Position numbers and translations under genes: made by a program. From assembly GCA_019637555.1 (NCBI GenBank), contig JAHBVK010000049.1:1-47685 (forward strand): a stretch of 47,685 bases of DNA, given 5' to 3'. Below the pieces are notes generated by a model, which saw nothing but the letters and a program-made list of their open reading frames with translations, had not been told where the DNA came from and did not search any database. Below, one piece after another: positions 23,963 through 32,250 of the stretch. Within the stretch, counting starts at the first letter, position 1. Every line of letters starts with the position of its first letter. The DNA comes from Anaerolineae bacterium (GTDB lineage: Bacteria; Chloroflexota; Anaerolineae; Aggregatilineales; UBA2796).

Positions 23963-26030
23963 TCGAACTCCCCGGCGATTCCGGTAGCTTGATCGTGTAG
24001 TCGATCTTGATCTCCGCTGCCGACGCCCCTTCGCTAACCTTTAGCGGCACCTCGAAGCGATAGTTCGAGAAGTAGCACAGGTCGGGATTGACCGCTTCGC
24101 AGTATACCACCGTCGCATCCATTGTTAGCGTCGATTCGCCTACGTTCAGCGTGATCGGCATGGTCACGGGCATCGTCGGCTCGACGATTTGCAGACTGTT
24201 ATCGGCGTCGGCAACGTGAGCGACATTACTGGTGTTGTAGACTAGCAGCGTGAAGGGCGCTTGATTATTGACCTTGTAGCCTTCGGGGAAGGTGAAGTTC
24301 AGATTTAATCTGGTTGTTCCGGGCGCGACCTCAATCGGATCAACCGCGACGACATCGCCAAAGAAGTCAGGATCCGGCGTGGAAGTATCCACCGTTTCGC
24401 CGCCATCATCGGAGACGCTATCACCGAGCAGAATATCAGCGTTGGGGAACTCAACGGTAGTCACCTCACCGCTGCTCAGATCAGCCACGCGGATCAGGTT
24501 ATTGTTGGTATCCGCGATGTACAGTTTACCGGTAGCATAGCTGATGCCGCCCGGTTCATTGAACTGTGCGCTAGCCATATTGCCATCCTGATAGCCTGCG
24601 CTGCTGCCGAACAGCGTCTGACTGCTCTTGGCAGTTGGATCGATGACCTTGATCTTGCTGTTATAGGTATCCACGATGTAGAGTTCGCCAGCGCCGCCAA
24701 CGGTGATCCCCAGTGGATGCTGTAGGCGCACCGTCGAGCCGCTGCCATCGACATCACCGAAATCGAACAAGCCCTCACCAATGATGGTGTGTACCCAGCC
24801 AGCAGGATCAATATCAGCGATACGCACCGAACTCGACTCAGGATCAGTGAAGTAGAGTACCTTGCCATCGGTGGCGATGCCGCTGGGCTGCGCTAATTGT
24901 GCATCCAGCAGCAGATCGTCGTGCAGACCTTCCGCACCACTGCCTGCGTGCGGCTGGATCAAACCCTGCGCTACCTCTAAGCGCCATAGTTGATGCGGTC
25001 CTGCCATTGCAATATACAGCGTGCCATTTACATAGACCAGATCCCACGGCGAGTTGAGCGCCACATCGAGCGCCCTGCCCGTGTACTGATCGTAAGTGGT
25101 ATTTTGCTGCCCCGTTCCGGCGATGGTCTTGACGGCAGCCGTCTTCAGATCGATTTCGCGGATGGCATGGTTCCCCGTATCAGCAACGTACAGCGTATCG
25201 CCGTTGATGGCTATCCCCTGTGGATAGTTGAAGGTCGCGGCTAAGTAGTCGCCATCGCTGAAGCCCTGATCGCCGCTGCCGATCACAGCTATGATCTGGT
25301 AAGTGGTCAGATCAGCAATGATCAGACGGTTGTGGTTGGTGTCGCTGATGATCAAGCGTCCGCCAACCGGATCAGCTAGCACTTTGCCGGGATAGAGCAG
25401 CGGTGTAGCCTGCTGTGCCTCTGCTGGCGAGAAAGTAATCGGTGTGCTGTTGAGTAGGCTGCGCCCCTGAAACTCGCCGATCATGCCATTGATGATCGGT
25501 TGGAGGATTTCGTAAATGCCTTCGCCAGCCTGATAGCCGAGAATCTTGCCTAACGGATCGATCAAGACGACAGTGGGCCACGCATTGACGGTGTAGGAGT
25601 CCCAAATCTGGAAGCGGCTGTCATTGACTACTGGATGCGTGATGCCATATCGCTGCGTGATGCGGCGGATGTTTTCAGTGTTGCGTTCGTTGCTAAATTT
25701 AGCGGAATGAACGCCTATCACAACCAGTTCGTTGGGGAACTCGGCTTCCAGCTTATGCAGATCAGGAATGATGTGGTAGCAGTTGATGCAGCCGTAAGTC
25801 CAGAAATCCAGCAGTACGATCTTGCCTTTGAGATCGCTAAGTTTGAGCGGCTTATCGGTGTTGATCCAATCCAAGCCGCTTGGAAATTCCGGCGCGTTGA
25901 TCTTGCCTTCATAGGTTTGGAAGCGCACATCGCCCTCAATCGGAGCACCGGACTCCGCCAGCATGAATAGAGAAGGAAGCGCCACAATAAGTAGCGTAAT
26001 GACAAGCAGTCCTGCAAGAATGCGCTTCAT
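23952..26030 (-). CDS. NHLRC2-like exported thioredoxin-NHL protein
   Basis: A 692-residue protein. A signal peptide or N-terminal anchor (about 1-26) precedes a TlpA-like thioredoxin domain (about 35-185) with the redox motif CINC at residues 81-84 (FWTYGCINC) and the cis-Pro segment NAWPTVVLID. It is followed by a beta-propeller of NHL repeats (about 210-530: NYPQGIAINGDTLYVADTGN, QHPLGITVGGAGELYIVDT) and a C-terminal beta domain of about 130 residues with two cysteines. Animal NHLRC2 has the same order of domains and a CxxC site of the same type. It probably acts as an extracytoplasmic thiol redox protein. It overlaps mltG by 11 bases. Confidence 0.9.
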   Translation of the reverse strand: MKRILAGLLVITLLIVALPSLFMLAESGAPIEGDVRFQTYEGKINAPEFPSGLDWINTDKPLKLSDLKGKIVLLDFWTYGCINCYHIIPDLHKLEAEFPNELVVIGVHSAKFSNERNTENIRRITQRYGITHPVVNDSRFQIWDSYTVNAWPTVVLIDPLGKILGYQAGEGIYEILQPIINGMIGEFQGRSLLNSTPITFSPAEAQQATPLLYPGKVLADPVGGRLIISDTNHNRLIIADLTTYQIIAVIGSGDQGFSDGDYLAATFNYPQGIAINGDTLYVADTGNHAIREIDLKTAAVKTIAGTGQQNTTYDQYTGRALDVALNSPWDLVYVNGTLYIAMAGPHQLWRLEVAQGLIQPHAGSGAEGLHDDLLLDAQLAQPSGIATDGKVLYFTDPESSSVRIADIDPAGWVHTIIGEGLFDFGDVDGSGSTVRLQHPLGITVGGAGELYIVDTYNSKIKVIDPTAKSSQTLFGSSAGYQDGNMASAQFNEPGGISYATGKLYIADTNNNLIRVADLSSGEVTTVEFPNADILLGDSVSDDGGETVDTSTPDPDFFGDVVAVDPIEVAPGTTRLNLNFTFPEGYKVNNQAPFTLLVYNTSNVAHVADADNSLQIVEPTMPVTMPITLNVGESTLTMDATVVYCEAVNPDLCYFSNYRFEVPLKVSEGASAAEIKIDYTIKLPESPGSSIGN

Positions 26031-26130
26031 GCCAGATAAACTCCCACACCAATGGATCGCACGTCAGCATTTTATCAGGAACTGATGTGCTGGCGGGGGA
26101 TTTCTGTACAAACACTAACGGAGCAGGCTG

Positions 26131-26748
26131 CTAGGACTTCGGGCGGCTGACCTGATAGCAGGCGAGGATATTGCCTGATCCTTGCCATGTCCGCGAACTG
26201 ATCAGCTTGAGGGAAACTCCCGGCTGATTACCGAACAGCGGCGTGCCCTCGCCTGCGATCAGGGGGAAGATGGTCAGATGCAGCTCATCGATCAGATCGT
26301 GCGCCATCAGATCATGCCAGAGGATGCGACTGCCGTAGATGAGAATTTCTCTGCCAGTTTGCTGCTTGAGCGCGGCGATTTCTTGGTGCGCATCTGCCAG
26401 TTTGATGATGCGCGTGTTGTTCCACGGCGCTAATTCGTCAGCAGTCAGCTTATCGGAGACGATTACTTTATCAATTGAGCCAATTAACGTTGCCAGTTCG
26501 CGGCGGATCGGAGTGGCATTGGGATCGTGAGGGAGGTTCGTCCAATACTCTTTGTTGCCCAAGAACCCCTCACGACCACCGAGCAGCAGAATATCAGCGG
26601 CACGCAAACGCTCTGCTTGATAGTGGTCAAAGTTTTGATCGCCGTGATAGTCGGGATGGAAATACTCGAACAATGCGTCAAGCTTGCGATCCTTGCCTTC
26701 ATAATAGCCATCCAGCGAGACAACGTTGCTGACGATAATTTTACGCAT
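26131..26748 (-). CDS. Dihydrofolate-reductase-fold protein (RibD C-terminal-like)
   Basis: A 205-residue NADPH-dependent reductase of the DHFR/RibD_C superfamily. It has the N-terminal strand KIIVSNVVSLDGYYEG, the LLLGGREGF cofactor segment, the KVIVSDKL strand, ILIYGSRILWHDLMAHDLIDELHLTIFPLIAG and a C-terminal IFPLIAGEGTPLFG stretch as in YwjB/YyaP-like proteins. These are generally not the folate enzyme of thymidylate synthesis, and the substrate is unknown. GGAG precedes the ATG. The gene stands alone between the thioredoxin-NHL gene and a hairpin. No gene is visible in 26031-26130. Confidence 0.9.
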   Translation of the reverse strand: MRKIIVSNVVSLDGYYEGKDRKLDALFEYFHPDYHGDQNFDHYQAERLRAADILLLGGREGFLGNKEYWTNLPHDPNATPIRRELATLIGSIDKVIVSDKLTADELAPWNNTRIIKLADAHQEIAALKQQTGREILIYGSRILWHDLMAHDLIDELHLTIFPLIAGEGTPLFGNQPGVSLKLISSRTWQGSGNILACYQVSRPKS

Positions 26749-26841
26749 AGTAATACTCCACAGCTAACAGGGAAAACAAGTATTGTAGAACATTTGTTTC
26801 AGCATTCAAACACTTGCAGATGAGGTTTCGAGGGGGTTAAG

Positions 26842-26870
26842 CAAGAGGTGGATCGCCGATCCACCTCTTG
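26842..26870 (-). terminator. Strong hairpin after the GT2 gene
   Basis: A perfect 12-bp stem (CAAGAGGTGGAT/ATCCACCTCTTG) with a 5-base loop lies 18 bases beyond the glycosyltransferase stop on the minus strand. The T-run is short (CTTAACC), so it may end transcription or protect the 3' end. Confidence 0.65.
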
Positions 26871-26888
26871 TGATGTAGTCGGACGAAG

Positions 26889-28358
26889 TTACGCGCTTGC
26901 GCCAGAGACTTGCCAACGATCGGCGATGCTCCAACCTGCGACGCTGAAGAAGCCGAGCACGTAGAGCAGGAAATAAGCGACAAGTCCGGGCGCACGGTTG
27001 TACGCTAGCAGTGCACCACCGAGCGCATAGCAGCCAAACAGCAGTTCCCAGACGGTATTGCGATCCACCAACTGCGCGTACTGCCCCGCTTGCTTGACGC
27101 GCGTGGCGGGACGCCCGCCGCCGAGATTGTATTTAGGGGTACGCTTGAATTCTTCGGGGCGTCCACTGATGAAGGCAGAGAGCGCAGCACGGCTGTTGTT
27201 GACCGTTAGACCACTGCTGAAAACCATCAGCAGAGGAAAAACCATTGATCGTTTCAGCCAATTGTCATACAGACTCTGCTGGCTGAGGATGTAGAGGATC
27301 GGCACCGCTGCACTGAGCAGTCCCAATGGTCCTAACGGCAAGTCTTTGAGCGATTGGGTAAGGATCAATAGCGGCATCAGGATCAGCAAACCGAGTGCCA
27401 GCGGCTGCGAAGGATAGGGCAGAAGCTGCAGAACGCCCATAATCCGCTTGCGCAGACTGAGACGTGATCGCAGCAAGGACAGCCAGTGTTTGCGCAGCAC
27501 TTGAGTGGTACCTTTCGCCCAGCGCGCTTGCTGCTGCTTGAACGCTACCATCTGCGGCGGCACTTCGCCGGGAACCATCACATCGGGAACGAATAAGAAC
27601 TTCCAGCCGCGCATCTGCGCTCTGAAACTAAGATCGGAGTCTTCGGTCAGCGTATCGTGCTGCCACCCGCCCGCATCTTCAATAGTGGCGCGGCGCCACA
27701 AGCCGCCTGTACCGTTAAAGGTGAAGATCAGATCGCCTGCGCTGCGGGCGAACTGCTCTACCGCAAAGTGTCCATCGATCATCAGTGCTTCGCTGCGCGT
27801 CAGCAGGTTGTCATCGGGGTTCAGATGCCCCCAACGAGTCTGCACTACACCAATGCGCGGATCGGCATAGAAGTAAGGCACGGTTTTACGCAGGAAATCC
27901 GGCGTTGGGACGAAATCAGCATCGAAGATGGCGATAAATTCACCATCCGTTTGCAGCATCCCGTTTTCCAACGCTCCCGCTTTGTAGCCAGTACGATCCG
28001 TACGATGGATCAGATCGATGCGCAAACCGCGAGAGCGCAGTTGTTCGATCTGTGTTTTGAGGAGATCGGGCGTGTCATCGGTGGAGTCATCGAGCACTTG
28101 AATGTGCAGTCGATCACGCGGATAGTCCAGCGCCGCCACCGCATCGATCAGGCGGGCGGCGACATAACGTTCGTTGAACAGAGGCAGTTGTACAGTGACG
28201 GGCGGTAGTTGGTTTTCTGCCACCTCTGGAGCAACAGGGCGCTCCTGTCGGTGGCGAAGGAAGAGAAACAGCAGGTACAAAGTCCCCAACGCATATAATA
28301 TGAGAGGTACTGATAACAATAAGTAGACTAGCTTTAGGAACAACGTGAGTTCCTGCAT
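26889..28358 (-). CDS. Processive-type family 2 glycosyltransferase, membrane-bound
   Basis: A 489-residue inner-membrane GT2 enzyme of the cellulose/mannan-synthase-like group. An N-terminal helix (about 5-35) precedes the catalytic domain with LDDSTDDT (Asp pair 90-91), DADF (146-149), TED (238-240) and the QQARW version of the QxxRW motif (276-280), followed by four or so C-terminal helices. All catalytic signatures are intact. The product is a beta-linked polysaccharide or glycolipid, not determinable here. I chose ATG 28358, with GGAG six bases upstream, over a longer frame to 28517 that begins with uncharacteristic sequence. No PilZ domain or other synthase subunit is nearby. Confidence 0.92.
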   Translation of the reverse strand: MQELTLFLKLVYLLLSVPLILYALGTLYLLFLFLRHRQERPVAPEVAENQLPPVTVQLPLFNERYVAARLIDAVAALDYPRDRLHIQVLDDSTDDTPDLLKTQIEQLRSRGLRIDLIHRTDRTGYKAGALENGMLQTDGEFIAIFDADFVPTPDFLRKTVPYFYADPRIGVVQTRWGHLNPDDNLLTRSEALMIDGHFAVEQFARSAGDLIFTFNGTGGLWRRATIEDAGGWQHDTLTEDSDLSFRAQMRGWKFLFVPDVMVPGEVPPQMVAFKQQQARWAKGTTQVLRKHWLSLLRSRLSLRKRIMGVLQLLPYPSQPLALGLLILMPLLILTQSLKDLPLGPLGLLSAAVPILYILSQQSLYDNWLKRSMVFPLLMVFSSGLTVNNSRAALSAFISGRPEEFKRTPKYNLGGGRPATRVKQAGQYAQLVDRNTVWELLFGCYALGGALLAYNRAPGLVAYFLLYVLGFFSVAGWSIADRWQVSGASA

Positions 28359-28687
28359 AAATTCTCCAAGATGAATGCACAGTGGAAAGATTCTAGCACA
28401 GATCAAAAGCAGGCTATCAGACGTAAGAGGAGCGGAACCCCTGCGCTGGTAGTGAAACTCCCATATTTTGCTTAATTCCCTCTGGAAATATACGATTTCA
28501 CAATCGTATGGTTTCATGTGCTCCCCTCCGCCACGGGCTAGATCAAGCTGACCGCCGCAACAACCCCTAAGTTTGAGGTGTATATAGCATTTGATTGATC
28601 CTGCTTAGCACGCAGGTTGTGCAGAACCAGTGACATATCGTACACTTAGATCAACTTCTTATACTCTCTCCACAAGGATAGGGGTTT
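28359..28687. other. Divergent intergenic region upstream of GT2 and LysM genes
   Basis: No gene is visible in these 329 bases. They should contain promoters for the divergent GT2 and LysM genes, and a TATACT at 28660-28665 is a possible -10 without a good -35. AACCCCTA at 28562-28569 is complementary to TAGGGGTT at 28679-28686, which lies between the ribosome-binding site and ATG of the LysM gene. The pairing could regulate translation if the transcript starts upstream of it. Confidence 0.35.
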
Positions 28688-29386
28688 ATGGTTAAAGCGA
28701 TGAAGGTACAGTTTCGAGTCGTGTCGTTACTGATGATCGTCGCGCTGGTCATCAGCGGATTGGTCTTCGCCCAGCCTACTCCGGCAAGCGCACAGGGCTG
28801 CTTCCCATATTACATTGTTAAGGCAGGCGACAGTCTCTACCGTATTGCGCTAGCCGCTGGCACAAACTGGCAGACACTGGCTTACCTGAACGGTATTACT
28901 AATCCCAACAGGATTCTGGTCGGACAGCGGATTTGCTTGCCGCCCACTGCGCCCGGTGTGACGCCAACCGCGATTAATGTGGCGACGGTGACGCCACGAC
29001 CAACGCTGGTCGCCACCGCTACCTTCGTCCCCGGTCCGACAGCGACTACCGCTCCCTCGACTGGCATCACGCTGCCGCCGCCGGGTGTATTCCCCTCGTT
29101 CAATATGAGCACCTATTTCGCGCGGATTGGTGATACGCTGACGCTGACGGGGATCAACTTCCCGACCAACGAGTCAGTTGATATTTATTTCACCAATATG
29201 GGCACAGCTTATCCCAATGTGCCATCCGGGTCAGCAGTGATCTCAGCCACTGGCACGCTGTCCACAAGTATCGTCATCCCACCGAGTGCGGGATTGGTGA
29301 CCTTAAATGGCAGCTTGATCTCCGTACTGGTGCGCGGACGTGTGACGGGTTACTACGGTTATAACTACTTCACCCGCTTGCCATGA
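28688..29386 (+). CDS. Secreted LysM-domain protein
   Basis: A 232-residue exported protein. A signal peptide (about 1-35, cleavage probably after ASA) is followed by one LysM domain (YYIVKAGDSLYRIALAAGTN to LVGQRICLPP, 42-86) for binding peptidoglycan or related glycans, a Thr/Pro/Ala linker (about 87-130), and a beta-rich C-terminal domain (ARIGDTLTLTGINFPTNESVDIYF) that resembles an IPT/TIG or Ig-like fold. AAGGA lies nine bases before ATG 28688. The stop overlaps the start of rdgB in an ATGA, an odd pairing of a surface protein with a cytoplasmic nucleotide-pool enzyme. Confidence 0.87.
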   Translation: MVKAMKVQFRVVSLLMIVALVISGLVFAQPTPASAQGCFPYYIVKAGDSLYRIALAAGTNWQTLAYLNGITNPNRILVGQRICLPPTAPGVTPTAINVATVTPRPTLVATATFVPGPTATTAPSTGITLPPPGVFPSFNMSTYFARIGDTLTLTGINFPTNESVDIYFTNMGTAYPNVPSGSAVISATGTLSTSIVIPPSAGLVTLNGSLISVLVRGRVTGYYGYNYFTRLP

Positions 29387-30021
29387 CGATGACTTCAAGT
29401 TCAAGTTCAATTGAGCGCAGGGAGGGAGGAAGTTCCTCCCTGCTGGTTGCTACGACCAACGCGGGTAAGCTGCGGGAATACCGCGCGATGATGGCTGATT
29501 TATCCGTACAGTGGCAAACGCTGGAGGACGTCGGTTTGGCAGGCATGGACGTGGCGGAGACTGAAACCACGTTCATCGGCAACGCGCTGCTGAAAGCGCA
29601 GGCATATGCTGCCGCTTCGGGCTTGCCGACGATGGCGGATGATTCCGGTATCGTGGTCGATGCGCTGGATGGCGCGCCGGGGGTTTACTCCGCACGGTAT
29701 GCACCAACAGCCGCAGAACGCAACGCCAAATTGCTAGCGGCATTACAGGGCGTGCCTGAAGAAAAGCGTACTGCTCGCTTCGTTTGCATTGTCGCTTTCG
29801 CCACAGCAGATGGGATCACCATCACGGCGGAAGGGCGAGTCGAAGGGCGAGTTGGCTTTGAAGAACGCGGCACGAACGGCTTCGGTTACGATCCGGTCTT
29901 TGTTCTGGATGGCGGCTTGACAATGGCGGAAATTTCCTCAGAGGCGAAGAACAGCCTCAGCCATCGCGGGCGGGCGCTGGCAAAGATCAGACCCCTGCTG
30001 GTTAGTTGGTTCACGCGCTAG
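29383..30021 (+). CDS. rdgB: XTP/dITP diphosphatase (RdgB/HAM1 family)
   Basis: A house-cleaning enzyme that hydrolyses dITP, ITP and XTP to monophosphates and keeps deaminated purines out of DNA and RNA. The 212-residue protein has the family motifs: ATTNAGKLREY near the N-terminus, ETTFIGNALLKAQAYA, the ADDSGIVVDALDGAPGVYSARY block, RTARFVC, GFEERGTNGFGYDPVF and the C-terminal SHRGRAL. The first 18 or so residues (TMTSSSSSIERREGGSSS) are an extension rich in Ser; a start further in cannot be excluded, but the ATGA overlap with the LysM gene supports 29383. Confidence 0.95.
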   Translation: MTMTSSSSSIERREGGSSSLLVATTNAGKLREYRAMMADLSVQWQTLEDVGLAGMDVAETETTFIGNALLKAQAYAAASGLPTMADDSGIVVDALDGAPGVYSARYAPTAAERNAKLLAALQGVPEEKRTARFVCIVAFATADGITITAEGRVEGRVGFEERGTNGFGYDPVFVLDGGLTMAEISSEAKNSLSHRGRALAKIRPLLVSWFTR

Positions 30022-30049
30022 AATCACCCTATCAACCGTGTACACCGAG

Positions 30050-30106
30050 GTAATGAGTCAAGATAGCTAGTTCTTATTCACGGGAACTGGTAATCTTGCT
30101 CATTAC
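30050..30106. promoter_or_regulatory. Long interrupted stem-loop between rdgB and the ATP-grasp gene
   Basis: GTAATGAG (30050-30057) pairs with CTCATTAC (30099-30106), CAAGAT (30059-30064) with ATCTTG (30093-30098), and AGTTC (30069-30073) with GAACT (30084-30088), enclosing a 10-base loop. This gives 19 paired bases in a 57-base element between two genes on the same strand. It has no T-run. It may be a terminator, a leader structure for the operon that starts at 30142, or a small palindromic repeat. Confidence 0.6.
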
Positions 30107-30141
30107 TGATCTCCGATGTTGGTCCTAGAAACGAGGTCGTT

Positions 30142-31506
30142 ATGTCGTGGGATGCCTTGCAGGAAGGGATCGATCACTATCACAGCCTGCTAGACGACCA
30201 ATTCGCTGCCGATTCCTTCGAGGCGATGAGCCGCGATCTGCGCGTGCGCAAACTGTACTTTGGCGAGCGTCCGTTGTGTACGGTGCTGCGCCCGCACTTT
30301 TACACGCCGGATCAGTGGGCACACCTAAAGTCAGAAACCGAATTGGTGCTGCAAGCCTTCGCCAAGGCGCACATCGCCTGTCTGAATGACGCCAGCTTGC
30401 GCGCCCAGTTATTCCTTGAGCCGTACGAGGAACAGCTATTCAGCATCGACATCGGTTTCGAGTTCCCGTGGACGACCTCACGACTGGACTCCTTCTACAC
30501 GCTGGATGATCTGGGACTGCGCTTCGTGGAGTACAACGCGGAAACGCCAGCGGGCATGGCATACGAAGATCAACTGGCGGAATGCTTCCTCGGTCTGGAG
30601 CTGATGAAGCGTTTCCAAGAGAAGTATCAGGTACGCAGCTTTCCGATGCGTGCTTCGCTGCTCGGTACATTACTGGACTCGCACTGGCAGTTCAGCGGCA
30701 ATCGGGAAATGCCCCAGATCGGCATTGTGGACTGGGGCGATGTGCCCACGCTGACGGAGCATCAATTGTGCCAGCAGTACTTCGAGGAACGCGGCACAAA
30801 GACGATCCTCGCTGATCCGCGTGCGCTGGAATATCACCACGACGCGCTATGGGCGGGCGACTTCCGCATCGATCTAATCTACAAGCGCGTACTGTGCAGT
30901 GAGCTGATCCAGCGGATGGGCATGGATAACCCCATCGTCAAGGCGGTCAGAGATGGCAATGTGAGTATGCAAAATGCCTTTAGTGCCAAGTTGATGGCGA
31001 AGAAAGCCAGTTTTGCAGTGCTCAGCGATGAGCGCAACGCCCATCTATTCAGCGATGAAGAATGCCGCGCCATTGAGGAGCATATTCCGTGGACGCGCAA
31101 CGTCTCGGATCGTAAGACCGTGTTTCACGGGCAAGAGATCGATCTGCTGTCGTATGTCGCGGAACATCGGGATCAATTCGTGCTCAAGCCCAATGACGAG
31201 TACGGCGGTAAGGGCGTACTAATCGGTTGGGAGACAACTTCGGAAGTGTGGAATGAGGCGCTCAACTTCGCGCTGACCAATCCTTATGTGGTGCAGGAGC
31301 GCGTGCGCATTGCTTATGAGGACTTCCCCACCGTGATCGATGACAAACTCAACATCAGCAATCGGCTGGTGGATGCTGATCCGTTCATCTTCAAAGGTAA
31401 GACGGTCAGCGGTGCGTTGACGCGGCTGAGTTCGGTAACACTGCTTAATGTGACGGCGGGCGGCGGTTCGGTAGTGCCGACATTCGTGATCCAGAAAAAG
31501 GATTGA
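30142..31506 (+). CDS. Circularly permuted ATP-grasp-like ligase of unknown substrate
   Basis: A 454-residue protein resembling the circularly permuted, glutathionylspermidine-synthase-like ATP-grasp proteins. Such enzymes join a carboxylate to an amine or thiol through an acyl phosphate. Visible elements are FVEYNAETPAGMAYED (128-143), IDLIYKRVL (about 243-251), an NPIVKAVRDGNVSMQNAF segment (263-280) and the nucleotide-binding FVLKPNDEYGGKGVLIGW (346-363). The C-terminal VVQERV segment should carry a metal-ligand Glu. No peptidase or amidase domain is fused. GAGG lies just upstream of ATG 30142. The racemase gene follows after seven bases, so the two are probably cotranscribed. The substrate is unknown. 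Confidence 0.8.
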   Translation: MSWDALQEGIDHYHSLLDDQFAADSFEAMSRDLRVRKLYFGERPLCTVLRPHFYTPDQWAHLKSETELVLQAFAKAHIACLNDASLRAQLFLEPYEEQLFSIDIGFEFPWTTSRLDSFYTLDDLGLRFVEYNAETPAGMAYEDQLAECFLGLELMKRFQEKYQVRSFPMRASLLGTLLDSHWQFSGNREMPQIGIVDWGDVPTLTEHQLCQQYFEERGTKTILADPRALEYHHDALWAGDFRIDLIYKRVLCSELIQRMGMDNPIVKAVRDGNVSMQNAFSAKLMAKKASFAVLSDERNAHLFSDEECRAIEEHIPWTRNVSDRKTVFHGQEIDLLSYVAEHRDQFVLKPNDEYGGKGVLIGWETTSEVWNEALNFALTNPYVVQERVRIAYEDFPTVIDDKLNISNRLVDADPFIFKGKTVSGALTRLSSVTLLNVTAGGGSVVPTFVIQKKD

Positions 31507-31513
31507 TCGAGCG

Positions 31514-32227
31514 ATGAAGCGTATCGGGCTTATCGGCGGGCTGAGTTGGGAATCGACGATCATCTATTACAAGCTGATCAATGAACTGGTGCGTGATCAG
31601 TTGGGCGGTTTGCACTCGGCGGATTGTTTGGTGTCGTCGTTCGACTTTGCGGAGATCGAAGTGCTGCAAGCGTCCGGCAGATGGGCTGAGGCGACGGATC
31701 GGATGATCGACGCAGCACAGCGGTTGGAGAAGGCGGGCGCGGATTTTCTGCTGATCTGTTCTAACACTATGCACAAGATGGCGGATCAGGTGCAAGCAAG
31801 CGCACACATCCCGCTGCTGCATCTTGCCGATGCGACGGCGGCGCGGATCACAGCGCGAGGGTTGAAGCGCATCGGATTACTGGGTACACGCTTCACGATG
31901 GAAGAAGATTTCTATAAGGGGCGTCTAATCAATCAGCATGGCTTGGACGTGATCGTTCCAGATGCGGAAGATCGACGCATCGTCAATGCGGCAATTTATG
32001 ATGAATTGTGTCAGGGCATCATCAGCCCGACTTCCAAGCAACAATACATCGGCATCATGCGTAAATTCATAGAAGCTGGTGCACAAGGGATCATCCTCGG
32101 CTGCACGGAAATCACGTTACTGGTGAATCAGGACGATAGCCGTGTACCGTTGTTCGATACGACGGCTATCCATGCTGAAGTAGCAGTAGAATATGCATTG
32201 ACGGCAGATGCTGAGATGAGCAAGTAG
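31514..32227 (+). CDS. Aspartate/glutamate racemase family protein
   Basis: A 237-residue two-domain racemase of the Asp/Glu (YgeA/RacD) group, which interconverts L- and D-amino acids by a cofactor-free two-cysteine mechanism. The catalytic cysteines are visible as Cys82 in ICSNTMH and Cys197 in LGCTEI, with the N-terminal IGLIGGLSWEST and the half-repeat IGLLGTRFTME typical of the family. Both cysteines are present, so it should be active. Substrate choice (Asp, Glu or a broader set) cannot be read from the sequence. It sits seven bases after the ATP-grasp gene and 23 before the methyltransferase/MTHFR gene on the same strand. Confidence 0.92.
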   Translation: MKRIGLIGGLSWESTIIYYKLINELVRDQLGGLHSADCLVSSFDFAEIEVLQASGRWAEATDRMIDAAQRLEKAGADFLLICSNTMHKMADQVQASAHIPLLHLADATAARITARGLKRIGLLGTRFTMEEDFYKGRLINQHGLDVIVPDAEDRRIVNAAIYDELCQGIISPTSKQQYIGIMRKFIEAGAQGIILGCTEITLLVNQDDSRVPLFDTTAIHAEVAVEYALTADAEMSK

Positions 32228-32250
32228 TCAGGCAAGTAAAGTAGGATTGG

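Noticed and set aside
26475..26823. Plus-strand frames opposite the DHFR-like gene
   Set aside because: They are antisense to a well-matched family member and lack any recognisable motif.
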